Positions 11,910 through 21,491 of a DNA stretch of 64,000 nucleotides are shown here, piece after piece. The notes under the pieces were generated by a model. The model saw only the letters and a program-made list of their open reading frames with translations. It was not told where the DNA came from and ran no database searches. The translations under genes and the position numbers were made by a program. The stretch is from Nemertoderma westbladi (lineage: Eukaryota > Xenacoelomorpha > Nemertodermatida > Nemertodermatidae), in NCBI GenBank assembly GCA_032718475.1, contig JAUCBJ010000735.1:1-64000 (forward strand), written 5' to 3'. Numbering within the stretch: position 1 is the first letter of the stretch; every line of letters begins with the position of its first letter.

Positions 11910-12122
11910 ATGTATTGGTTATATATAATGCTCCGCATTATCGCCACCAAACTCCACAGCGCCTGGGGTAAACCCTACACCACCGTTATGGGATGGGTCC
12001 GCACGCGAGTGCAGTTCGCCATTGTCCGCGGTACGTCCCACTGCCTGCGCGGATCTCGCACGAGGTGGCGTAGCGGTCTGGGATTTGAGGACGGGGCCGG
12101 TCTCCCAACATTGGCCATGTAA
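11910..12122 (+). pseudogene. G+C-rich ORF fragment inside the TIR element
   Basis: A 70-residue frame contains KLHSAWGKPYTTVMGWVRTR and CLRGSRTRWRSG, and ends LPTLAM before TAA with AATAAA just downstream (12121-12126). The sharp rise in G+C compared with flanking DNA suggests a real, perhaps captured, 3' coding exon. It could be the last exon of the transposase of the autonomous partner or a captured host gene fragment. I do not recognise the family with confidence. Confidence 0.4.
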
Positions 12123-12385
12123 ATAAACCTGTAAATAATATATTGTTGGACTTTTCCCACTCCTACCTAAAAGTTATTTTTAAAGTATGATTGTTTCCTG
12201 GTGGTGGGTATTACAGCCATTGTTTGTTTTGTGTTGTTTTTTTTTATTGTTTGTATTTGTCTCAATCCAATATCAGCAATAAAAACCGTAGTACTGTATA
12301 CTGTATTGGTTATATTACCTGAAAAGAAACCTGTAGTCATTGCGGAATTTTGCATAGAAAGTGACGGTTGTATTAAAAAGGTGGT

Positions 12386-13180
12386 TATTAAATTTTCAAA
12401 CTGGCGGTTCTTATTGATAAAAACATATAGTTTTCAAACCGGCGGTTTTTATGAAATGTAAAAATGGCGGTTTTATTTTCAAACTGTTGGTTCTTGTTAA
12501 TAAACACGTATGTAGTTTTCAAACCGGCGGTTTTTATGAAATGTAAAAATGGTGGTCTTATATTCAAACTGTCGGTTCTTGTTAATAATAAACACGTATG
12601 TAGTTTTCAAACCGGCGGTTTTTATGAGATGTAAAAATGGTGGTTTTATTTTCAAACTGTTGGTTCTTGTTAATAAACACGTATGTAGTTTTCAAACCGG
12701 CGGTTTTTATGAAATGTAAAAATGGTGGTCTTATATTCAAACTGTCGGTTCTTGTTAATAATAAACACGTATGTAGTTTTCAAACCGGCGGTTTTTATGA
12801 AATGTAAAAATGGTGGTCTTATATTCAAACTGTCGGTTCTTGTTAATAAACACGTATGTAGTTTTCAAACCGGCGGTTTTTATGAAATGTAAAAATGGTG
12901 GTCTTATATTCAAACTGTCGGTTCTTGTTAATAATAAACACGTATGTAGTTTTCAAACCGGCGGTTTTTATGAAATGTAAAAATGGTGGTCTTATATTCA
13001 AACTGTCGGTTCTTGTTAATAATAAACACGTATGTAGTTTTCAAACCGGCGGTTTTTATGAAATGTAAAAATGGTGGTCTTATATTCAAACTGTCGGTTC
13101 TTGTTAATAAACACGTATGTAGTTTTCAAACCGGCGGTTTTTATGAAATGTAAAAATGGTGGTTGTATTTTCACAATTGC
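12386..13180. repeat. 85/88-bp tandem array with AAACCGGCGGTTT
   Basis: Nine units. The core CAAACCGGCGGTTTTTATGA recurs at about 12435, 12520, 12608, 12693, 12781, 12866, 12954, 13042 and 13127. Spacing switches between 85 and 88 bp through gain or loss of one AAT triplet in TTAATAATAAACACG. Each unit also has a second site, CAAACTGTCGGTT. Confidence 0.9.
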
Positions 13181-13212
13181 CGGTTCTTACTATACATACA
13201 AAGAACCCTTAA

Positions 13213-13517
13213 GGCCCGTTCACATCCAACGGAACGGTACACCGCGCGGTGTACCGCAGGGCCAGCGGTACACCGCTGACTGTGAACGACCCAACAGGTA
13301 GTTGTGCGCTAAACCGCGCGGTTTACTGCGGCCCATTTAAACAATGTTAAAACAATTAATGTAATTTCCTGTTGAATCCAAAGTCGACAGATAAACAATC
13401 AGTTACCGCAGCGGTACCGTTGGGTGTGAACGGGCTCCGGGTAGTGTACCGCAGGCTTACCGCTTCAATACCGACAGACTACGTTACCGCTCACGCACCG
13501 TTGGATGTGAACGGGGA
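13213..13517. mobile_element. 305-bp TTAA MITE
   Basis: Terminal inverted repeats are GGCCCGTTCACATCCAACGG at the left and its near-complement at the right (CCGTTGGATGTGAACGGGGA). TTAA flanks both sides (13209-13212 and 13518-13521). Interior GGTACACCGC/GCGGTGTACC palindromes, no ORF. TTAA target and short TIRs suggest a piggyBac-type non-autonomous element. Confidence 0.75.
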
Positions 13518-13578
13518 TTAAGTTTTGTAATTCAACTGGTAATGCCGTTATTTCTGTATTACAGAGGCGTGATATAAC

Positions 13579-13770
13579 TAATTTACAATAATGACTGCCA
13601 GTTTATCACAGAACCACAGATTTACAATAATGACTGCCAGTTTATCACAGAACCACAGATTTACAATAATGACTGCCAGTTTATCACAGAACCACAGATA
13701 TAGAACCGCAGATTTGCAATAATAACTGCCAGTTTATCACAGAACCACACACAGATTTACAAACTAATAA
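13579..13770. repeat. 39-bp tandem repeat
   Basis: About four units of TTTACAATAATGACTGCCAG + TTTATCACAGAACCACAGA. The first three are nearly perfect and the last ones have short insertions. Confidence 0.85.
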
Positions 13771-14046
13771 CTGCCAGTTTGTATATGTAAATATAAAAAG
13801 TAAATACCGGTATATATAATCAAAACATAATTTTAAATTATTAATTAAACTTGGTTAAAATTAATTAATTTATATAAATTAATTGAAATGAATTATCTAA
13901 TATGGCTGAAAAGAAGACAAATGATATTAAAATTAATAATCAAAACACTATTTGTTGATCATCAACTAAAATTAATTAGGATATCCATAAATCTAAATGA
14001 ATTAAATATTTTCATATATACTTAGCCGTGTGTATCCAATATGTAT

Positions 14047-14140
14047 GTGGGGCGAGCCACGAAGTTGGCGGAGCCTTAGCGAATTGACACTGTTAGGGGG
14101 TGGGTCAATTTATGCAAATAGTTGTCGTCGTCGTCGTTCG

Positions 14141-14172
<32 letters not shown>

Positions 14173-15315
14173 GTCGTCGTCGTCGTTACGATTTTGACAT
14201 GCTAATAACTTTGTCGGATTTAAAGCTGCCAAGTTGAAAATTTGTAGGTATCAATATGAGCAAAAGTTGAGATTTTTGAGAGACTTTCAGACACCATCAG
14301 TGCAATGGTCTCCCGCTAGAGGGCCACATGTCTAAACATTAAATGCCCTCCCATTTCTTTGCTTTTAATCCGTTTAAGCTGAAACTTGGCAGATATGTAT
14401 TAGACCATTAGCTGTGACTTTCAAAGGAGGCGAATCCATCTGCAGTTCTCCAGTCTGCCGCTAGAGGGCGAAATGTCCCGAATGTGAAATTATTCTTCCA
14501 TTTAGTTGTTTATGATCTGATTACGCTGAAACTTGTCATATATGTACTAGATGACATCCTGAGTCTTTGTGTGGATTGTAATCGGTCCGAAGTTTTCCAG
14601 TCTGCCGGTAGAGGGCCACATGTCTAAACATTAAATGGCCACCCATTTCTTTGCTTTTAATCCGTTTAAGCTGAAACTTGGGAAGTATGTACTAGACCAT
14701 TAGCTGTAAATTTCAAAGGAGGCTAATCTGTCTGCAGTTCTCCAGTCTGCCGCTAGAGGGCGAAATGTCCCGAATGTGAAATTATTCTTCCATTTAGTTG
14801 TTTATGATCTGATTACGCTGAAACTTGTCATATATGTACTAGAAGACATCCTAAGTCTTTGTGTGGACAGTAATCGGTCCGGAGTTTTCGAGTCTGCCGC
14901 TAGAGGGCGAAATGTAGGAAAGTGATAACCTTCGCGAATTCCTTGATCTTAATCTATTTAAGCTGAATTTTGGAATATACAGTACCGGTGTGTACTAGAC
15001 CACATGCCTCGTCTTTGTGAGGAAGGTGATCGATCCGTAGTTCTTTAATATGCCGCTAGAGGGCTAAATGTATGAAAGTGAAAACCTTCCAACATTTCGT
15101 TATTTATGATCCGTCAATCGGAAACTTGGTAGATATGTAATAGACCATAGGCTGTGGCTTTGTAGGGAAACTAATCCTTCCTTCTTCAGTTACCCAGTCT
15201 CCCGCTAGAGGGTTAACGTTTTCCGGGAAAATCTTCTCCTATGTTTTTATAATCCTTTCGAGTTGATACTTAGCATTAACTCATTTCACGTGCTGCGCGA
15301 AGGCCCCACTTCGTG
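14047..15315. mobile_element. Helentron/DINE-like (pearl-like) element, copy A
   Basis: Starts GTGGGGCGAGCCACGAAG and ends GCGCGAAGGCCCCACTTCG + TG, with a small hairpin (CGAAG/CTTCG) at the end. An internal (TCG)n microsatellite (14127-14185) precedes a tandem array of about 146-bp units. No coding capacity. Flanks are T and T. This layout (short ends, microsatellite, tandem core) is known from non-autonomous Helentrons (DINE-1) and bivalve pearl elements. I infer the class from layout only. Confidence 0.6.
14313..15213 (+). repeat. Seven CTCF-like motifs at nucleosome-length spacing
   Basis: CCGCTAGAGGG or a one-base variant starts at 14313, 14458, 14605, 14750, 14897, 15053 and 15202. Steps are 145, 147, 145, 147, 156 and 149 bp. 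The context CTGCCGCTAGAGGGCGA closely matches the bilaterian CTCF core (CCRCYAGRGGGC). Confidence 0.6.
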
Positions 15316-15479
15316 TAGAGTATTGTATGCATTGGCCATAGGCCGTAAGCGTAGGGTAGGGTCTAGGGATTAGATAAGGTAGGCTTTCACCCCCCTCCCC
15401 CAATATCTCCATGTTGTAACATTGAGCTTCATGTGTGCCCTGAATGTCCTGTGCTTCTAACCAAACATTATTTTCAAAT

Positions 15480-16063
15480 AACCACAGGTTTATAAGTTTT
15501 TTTTGCTCTTTATAACCACAGGTTAGTACGTTTTAACCGTGGGTTTTTCTTTTATAACCATTGGTTATAAATAAATTAAAGCCTCAGTTTATTAAAATTA
15601 CCGCCAGTTTTCTCAAATAAAACCGCCAGTTGACTGTTAATTAAACGGCGGTTTCGTAAAAACTGGTTTATTTGGTTGCCGTTTTACCTGTGGTTTTTTT
15701 TAAAAAACCGGCAGTTTTAAATAGTTGAAACGCCAGTTACCAGCAGTAAACCATAGGTTAATAAATGCCAATTAAGTATTTGACCGGGAATTTGCGTTAA
15801 ACCAGAACCTGAGGTTACAGAAACCGGCAGTTCCTTGCGATATAAAATACCAGAGGTTTTACAACGCATTTTTAGGTTCTTAACAACTGGGGGTTATGGA
15901 ACCGCCGGTTTTACGAGAGATAATCAACCCCCGGTTTGCACAACTGCCAGTTCTTGGCAATGTTTATTTACCGCCGGTTTGTAAAAACAACCTGCGGTGG
16001 TTTTCGTTGCAAAACAACCCCAGGTAGTTCTTGCAAACCGGCAGTTTTTTAACAAAATACCAC
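15480..16063. repeat. Right subterminal repeats of the TIR element
   Basis: More than twenty degenerate motifs of the type AACCRSNGGTT, ACCGCCAGTT and CCGGCAGTT occur in both orientations. They mirror those at 11800-11920 and the tandem units of 12386-13180. Confidence 0.6.
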
Positions 16064-16083
16064 CACTTACTTTTTTCAGTGTA

Positions 16084-17186
16084 TATGTACTGTTTGGAAT
16101 CTACCTGTCCTGTAGTTGGAATACCACCAATAGATGATTTTGTATGAAGTGTTATTTTGCATTTTTGACAGCGCTGGCATTCACGGCACCAACGTCTAAT
16201 ATCTTTCCGCATTCCTGGCCAAATATATTTGCCTGAAACCATGTTTAATGATGGTTTAGTACTTGTGTGAGCCAATTCATGTAACTGTTTAAATAGTTGA
16301 AATCGCATAGTAGTAGGAACATATGGACGGAGATAATCCTTTGAGGCATCACAGACCAAAATCGAATTTCCAATTTTCACTCGTTTTAGTGGTAGAGTTG
16401 TTTTCTGAAAAAATTGTGACAGTGTGGTGTCATTATGTTGTTCTTTAGCTAGTTTTTCATCAAATTCAACAGATATGTTACTGCAATCGCGAGATAATGT
16501 ATCAGCTACTATATTGGCGGTGCCTGATACATGAGATATGTGGCAATTGAATTCGGAAATATAAGATAGCCACCTAGTTTGTTGCGGAGATGGATTTTTC
16601 ATTGTTAGTGCATTAATTAGTGGTTTGTGGTCAGTTTTAATGTCAAACTCAACAGAAATGAGCCATGAAAAATGTCGTAATGCAAGATAAATTGCAAGTA
16701 GTTCTCTGTCAAAGGTAGACTTCCTAGATTCAAGTTCAGTTAGTTTCGCAGAAAAAAATGCAAGTGGTTGTCTTTCACCATTTTTCAATTGGTTCAACAC
16801 TGCACCAACAGCAACACCAGAGGCATCAGTTGTTAGTTCTAATTTTGCAGCTGAATCAGGAAATGCCAGTGTAACTGAGTTTTTTAACATTTCTTTCAAA
16901 TCAAAGAAGGCTTTCTCAGCTGTATCATTCCATTCTAAAGGTTTAAGTTTGTTTGTGTTATCTACAAAACGAGTCAAATCTGTTAAAGGAGTTGCAACTC
17001 GTGAAAATCCAGGAATAAATCTGTGATAATAACCAGCCATACCAAGAAAACGTTTTAATGTCTTTATTGTGGTTGGTGTTTGAATTTTTTCTATAGCCTT
17101 AACGTTATCTAATAATGGTTTTATTCCTGCACTGGAAATTTGAACACCAGCAAATTTTATTTCTGAACAGAAAAATTTGCATTTGT
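16084..17186 (-). pseudogene. gypsy RNase H and integrase zinc domain
   Basis: Continues pol from the reverse transcriptase after a frameshift near 17190. RNase H shows LTTDASGVAVGAVLNQ, FDRELLAIYLALRHF and IKTDHKPL. It is followed by the integrase N-terminal zinc domain (HELAHTSTKPSLN to CRECQRCQKC) in 16300-16150. A tandem 5-bp ACAGG duplication near 16100 shifts the frame just before the core, and the sequence is cut by the TIR element at 16082. Confidence 0.85.
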
Positions 17187-17620
17187 CTAGGGGCTTCGTA
17201 ATTTTAAACCAAGTTGTGTAAATCTATTTAAAATTATTGACAAATGTTGAAGGTGTCCTTCTTCATTCTTGCTTGCTAAAGTGACATCATCTTGGTATCC
17301 CCAAGTAAACTCTAAACCATTGGTAGCGGAATCCACGAGTCTTTGGAATGTTGAACTAGCATTTCTCATTCCATATAACATCCGACGGAAAATAAACAAG
17401 CCAAATTGAGTTATTATTGCAGTCTTTTGTTGATCTTCGGGGTGAACTGGAATTTGTATGTATGCGGAGGCCAGATCGAGTTTTGAAAATACGGTACATC
17501 CTTGAAAACCACTCGGAAGGTCATTTAGGTTAGGCATTGGGTAACGATCAGGTACTGTTTGATTATTTAAGCCACGATAGTCACCACAAGCACGGAATGG
17601 TGTTGTTTTTGAGTTTGGTT
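17187..17620 (-). pseudogene. gypsy reverse transcriptase, core
   Basis: Encodes the palm region: FRACGDYRGLNNQTVPDRYP, FSKLDLASAYIQIPV, FGLFIFRRMLYGMRNASSTF and the active site YQDDV (17310-17290), a variant of the usual Y-x-DD box. The upstream side is split from the RT N-terminus by the Helentron-like insertion beginning at 17621. A frameshift ends the frame at 17187. Confidence 0.88.
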
Positions 17621-19257
17621 GTGGGGCGAGCCACGAAGTTGGCGGAGCCTTAGCGAATTGACACTGTTAGGGGGTAGCCACGAAGTTGGCGGAGCCTTAG
17701 CGAATTGACACTGTTAGGGGGTGGGTCAATTTATGCAAATAGTTGTCGTCGTCGTCGTCGTCGTCGTTACGATTTTGACATGCTAATAACTTTGTCGGAT
17801 TTAAAGCTGCCAAGTTGAAAATTTGTAGGTATCAATATGAGCAAAAGTTGAGATTTTTGAGAGACTTTCAGACACCATCAGTGCAATGGTCTCCCGCTAG
17901 AGGGCCACATGTCTAAACATTAAATGCCCTCCCATTTCTTTGCTTTTAATCCGTTTAAGCTGAAACTTGGCAGATATGTATTAGACCATTAGCTGTGACT
18001 TTCAAAGGAGGCGAATCCATCCGCAGTTCTCCAGTCTGCCGCTAGAGGGCCAAAGGTCTGAAAGTGAAATCGTTGTCGTCGTTACGATTTTGACATGCTA
18101 ATAACTTTGTCGGATTTAAAGCTGCCAAGTTGAAAATTTGTAGGTATCAATATGAGCTAAAGTTGAGATTTTTGAGAGACTTTCAGACACCATCAGTGCA
18201 ATGGTCTCCCGCTAGAGGGCCACATGTCTAAACATTAAATGCCCTCCCATTTCTTTGCTTTTAATCCGTTTAAGCTGAAACTTGGCAGATATGTATTAGA
18301 CCATTAGCTATGACTTTCAAAGGAGGCGAATCCATCTGCAGTTCTCCAGTCTGCCGCTAGAGGGCCAAAGGTCTGAAAGTGAAATCGTTGTCGTCGTTAC
18401 GATTTTGACATGCTAATAACTTTGTCGGATTTAAAGCTGCCAAGTTGAAAATTTGTAGGTATCAATATGAGCTAAAGTTGAGATTTTTGAGAGACTTTCA
18501 GACACCATCAGAGCAATGGTCTCCCGCTAGAGGGCCACATGTCTAAACATTAAATGCCCTCCCATTTCTTTGCTTTTAATCCGTTTAAGCTGAAACTTGG
18601 CAGATATGTATTAGACCATTAGCTGTGACTTTCAAAGGAGGCGAATCCATCTGCAGTTCTCCAGTCTGCCGCTAGAGGGCCAAATGTCTGAAAGTGAAAT
18701 CGTTGTCGTCGTTATGATATTGACATGCTTATAACTTTGTCAAATTTAAAGCTGCCAAGTTGAAAATTTGTTTTGTTGAAAATCAGTTCAACAGTCACCC
18801 GCTATAGGACTACTTTATGCCTGAAAGTGAATAGATTCTCCCGTCTCATTGATATTAATCAGTTTAAGCTGAATCTTGCCATATATTCTGGACCACATGC
18901 TGCGTCTTTGTGGGGGGGGGGGGGGGGGGGGGGGGGAGATTTAATCGGTCTGCCGCTATACTACGAAATTTCTGAAAGTGAGATCCGTCTCTCATTTCGT
19001 TATCCGTTATTCAAGATGAAACTTGGCCGATGTACGTATGTACTATTCATCCATAGGCTGTGTCTTTGTGGGGCTGGAGACCCTAATCCATCTTCAGTTC
19101 TCACTATACCGCTAGAGTCAGAAATGTCTGAATAGAAATGAAAGAGGTAAAAAGTGATTACGCGAAATCTGCTTAAAATTTGCTAATACAGTAATACTTT
19201 CGAATTAGTACTTAAATTAAATTTAAGTCACGTGCTGCGCGAAGGCCCCACTTCGTG
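17621..19257. mobile_element. Helentron/DINE-like element, copy B
   Basis: Same ends as copy A (GTGGGGCGAGCCACGAAG ... CCCCACTTCGTG). The head is tandemly duplicated (17626-17720), followed by a short (TCG)n run and repeated blocks of about 315 bp, each with two CCGCTAGAGGG motifs. Removing 17621-19257 together with one TT restores the reverse transcriptase reading frame, so the insertion is between T residues, as known for Helentrons. Confidence 0.65.
18912..18936 (+). repeat. G25 homopolymer
   Basis: An uninterrupted run of 25 G within copy B. It may be a length-unstable or poorly resolved assembly site, and could form G-quadruplex. Confidence 0.8.
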
Positions 19258-20117
19258 TTCTACTATATGCAAAGGGGATGCATAAGGTGATTCACCACGA
19301 TAACATACACCAAGTTGTTCCCAATTTGTAAATATCTCTTTCGCTATTTGTAATTTTTTCCATAAAGTCGGCGAGCTCTACAATAATATGGCGCGCCTTT
19401 TGTTATTATGTGATGTTCTACTTTGTGTTTGAAAGGAGTGGATATGTTGATAGGAGTGAATAAGTCGGGATGGTTATTCAATAATCGCTTGACACTATCG
19501 CGATATTGATTATTTTCAATTGTAATATGACAAATATTAAAATCAATTGAATTAATTGAGTTTGAATTAGTTGCTGGTAAAGTTTGTTTTATGCTATCTG
19601 TAGATTTAGGTAAATTATCTGAAGAAATCAGTCGATTATTCACGAAATCGATGAGTAATTTTTCTTTTTTTAAAAAATCTATACCTAATATTGGTTTTGA
19701 AACATCGGCTACATAAAAGTTCCATGTGAATACTTTGTTACCAATATCAGGCAGGGTAAACATTAAAGATTGTATTCCATTAACTTTAATAGGAGTTTGG
19801 TTTGCTGCCTTTAAATTTATTTGAGGAGTTGGGCGAGTTTCTAATGTTGTATAACTTAGAGGAAGTACACTACAATCACTCCCACTATCAGCTAAAAATT
19901 TGCCAATTGGATTTGCGGTCACAAAGATTGCATTTACTCCATCGCAGAAGTTTCCCTGATGCTGAGGGAATCGGAAATTATCTGGTTGTACCCAAGTGCA
20001 ATTACCTGTACATTTTGTGGAATCCTTTCCAAATTTCCAGTGGTACCAGCACAATGAGGGAGTTTGGTTGAAAGAACGGGATTGGGAGCGTCCTCGGTAA
20101 TATGATTCAGATCGATT
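19258..20117 (-). pseudogene. gypsy nucleocapsid/protease and RT N-terminus
   Basis: Begins with a Cys/His motif region (CWYHWKFGKDSTKCTGNCTW), then the aspartic protease (FLADSGSDCSVLP, later ILGIDFLKKEK). The RT N-terminal segment ends in VCYRGESPYASPLHIV at 19270. A frameshift in the A6 run near 19360 interrupts it. The link to gag is also frameshifted, at a slipped TTTCTATA repeat (20118-20150). Confidence 0.85.
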
Positions 20118-20118
20118 T

Positions 20119-21003
20119 CTATACCTTTCTATACATTTCTATGTCTCGGTCTGTGCTGGGATATCGTGAACGACCTCGTTCGTTTCTAGTTGATAGGGAA
20201 TTAATAGCTTCAGATAGACGGTTGATTTCTTGAGTAATATTTTGGCACCAGGCCTGCATCTCAGGTGGAGGATTAATGTTACTCTCTGTTTTGGGTTTAA
20301 CAGTTACTTCATTTACTAAACTATGACTTGGCATATTTTCAGTCATACGATCTGCTATTTCAGCAAGTTTATCTATGGGAACACCGTCTATAGAAATCAA
20401 TACAAGCCGAATTGGTTCTGGTAGGATTTCTAAAAATCTTAATTTAACAATATTTATGTTATTGGGTGCTAACCTCTGTAGATGTCGTAGTATTACGGAT
20501 GGTTTCCGATCTCCAAGGCTTTGATCCTCTAGAAGTTTTTTCAAACGACGTTCTTCACTGTCGTCATAATATTTTATCAGACTTTCCTTAATTATATTAA
20601 AGCTGTCAGTAACCTGTGCCCCACTGTCAAAAATGACATTAGTAGGAAGCACACGAAGTAAACTATTTTTCTTTATTGGTTCCGGCGTTTTATCGAGAAT
20701 TTGCTCTATCTGGTCAAACCAAACATGGGTGTCTTTTTCATAAAATTGTGGCAACTTGACCGTTTGAGTTTGGTGAGTCGAGAATCCTGCATCAGTACTG
20801 CTACTGGATAAATTTGGGACATTGCGTAAGCTTTGCTGAACTTGATTAAAGGCTAGCTGTACAAACGTTTTATTTTGTTGCTTAAGTTCGTCTAGGATTT
20901 CTCCTTTAGTTTGTGGGGGTTGATATGATACATCTTCACTGTGTAGAATTTCAAGCACAGCTTCCAGTATAGACTTTGGCGCATTGTATATATCTGTAGA
21001 CAT
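20119..21003 (-). CDS. gypsy Gag
   Basis: 294 residues. The motif VKLPQFYEKDTHVWFDQIEQ (about residues 82-101) is the standard capsid start of animal Ty3/gypsy Gag. The basic tail has RGRSRYP. No zinc knuckle lies in this frame, because the Cys/His motif follows in the next frame after a short slipped repeat. Gag forms the particle that packages the element RNA. This is the longest intact frame of the element. Confidence 0.85.
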   Translation of the reverse strand: MSTDIYNAPKSILEAVLEILHSEDVSYQPPQTKGEILDELKQQNKTFVQLAFNQVQQSLRNVPNLSSSSTDAGFSTHQTQTVKLPQFYEKDTHVWFDQIEQILDKTPEPIKKNSLLRVLPTNVIFDSGAQVTDSFNIIKESLIKYYDDSEERRLKKLLEDQSLGDRKPSVILRHLQRLAPNNINIVKLRFLEILPEPIRLVLISIDGVPIDKLAEIADRMTENMPSHSLVNEVTVKPKTESNINPPPEMQAWCQNITQEINRLSEAINSLSTRNERGRSRYPSTDRDIEMYRKV

Positions 21004-21216
21004 TTCGGCTATTCTTTTATTGACTTACTGTATACTGACATGACATACCTGGAGTTTAAATAGGCCCAATACGAATTAATCGCACTACCGGGCCAGCGTT
21101 CATCCTGCCGGTAATTTTGTGCTGGTACCAGGTTCGTTCTGAGTTCAGTTCAACATTCTGACATTCCAGCATTTACACCTAGGCCTAGTCGCTAGTCGTT
21201 GGCGTTGATGTTTAAT

Positions 21217-21234
21217 ATCTCGTCCGGGTCACCA
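21217..21234 (-). promoter_or_regulatory. gypsy primer-binding site
   Basis: On the coding strand TGGTGACCCGGACGAGAT directly follows the 5' LTR. It starts with TGG, the complement of a tRNA CCA end. The tRNA species is not assigned. Confidence 0.7.
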
Positions 21235-21235
21235 T

Positions 21236-21486
21236 TATTAGATCCAATAATAGAAAATACTAATATCAGTTCACAAAATAATAATAATGATTTTATAATT
21301 TGTTATTATATATATATATAAACTTGTCAGTCTACTGACTTACAATCATTGAAAGCATACTACCAAGCTTCAGTAATTAACTTATTCAGTACTGCAGTAG
21401 GTGTTAAGCACAAAATCTTAAAAACTAAAAAAAACATTCTCTTTACCGGTATCAAACTGTCCATACACTAATGTGTATCTCTTACA
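21236..21486 (-). repeat. gypsy 5' LTR
   Basis: 251 bp, one mismatch to the 3' LTR, flanked outside by the ACCAA target duplication at 21487-21491. Confidence 0.93.
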
Positions 21487-21491
21487 ACCAA

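Larger units (their letters stand above)
11761..16081. mobile_element. 4.3-kb TIR DNA transposon, non-autonomous, TA target
   Basis: The left end is CACTGAAAAAAGTAAGTG at 11761-11778, with its exact complement at 16064-16081. TA dinucleotides flank it (11759-11760 and 16082-16083). Removing the insert re-aligns the integrase at its HIDIVG-type motif, which confirms both borders. No transposase is seen. The interior is packed with variants of the quasi-palindrome AACCGGCGGTT, especially within about 500 bp of each end, as expected for subterminal transposase-binding repeats. The superfamily is not assigned. Confidence 0.8.
10253..21486 (-). mobile_element. Ty3/gypsy LTR retrotransposon with PWWP integrase
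   Basis: An 11,234-bp element encoded on the minus strand. Identical-length LTRs (251 bp, one mismatch) lie at 21236-21486 (5') and 10253-10503 (3'). The 5-bp target duplication ACCAA is at 10248-10252 and 21487-21491. The primer-binding site directly follows the 5' LTR. Order is gag, protease, RT, RNase H, integrase. The integrase has a GPY-type tail and a PWWP domain that ends at the 3' LTR. Coding is broken by frameshifts and by two large insertions (11761-16081 and 17621-19257). The near-identical LTRs say the insertion is recent. Confidence 0.93.

Noticed and set aside
13870-14046. AT-rich stretch as a possible replication origin or promoter
   Set aside because: No motif beyond AT-richness, and it lies inside a nested transposon.
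18773-19135. 120-codon plus-strand ORF with a poly-Gly tract
   Set aside because: It is created by the G25 homopolymer inside the Helentron-like repeat and has no protein-like features elsewhere.
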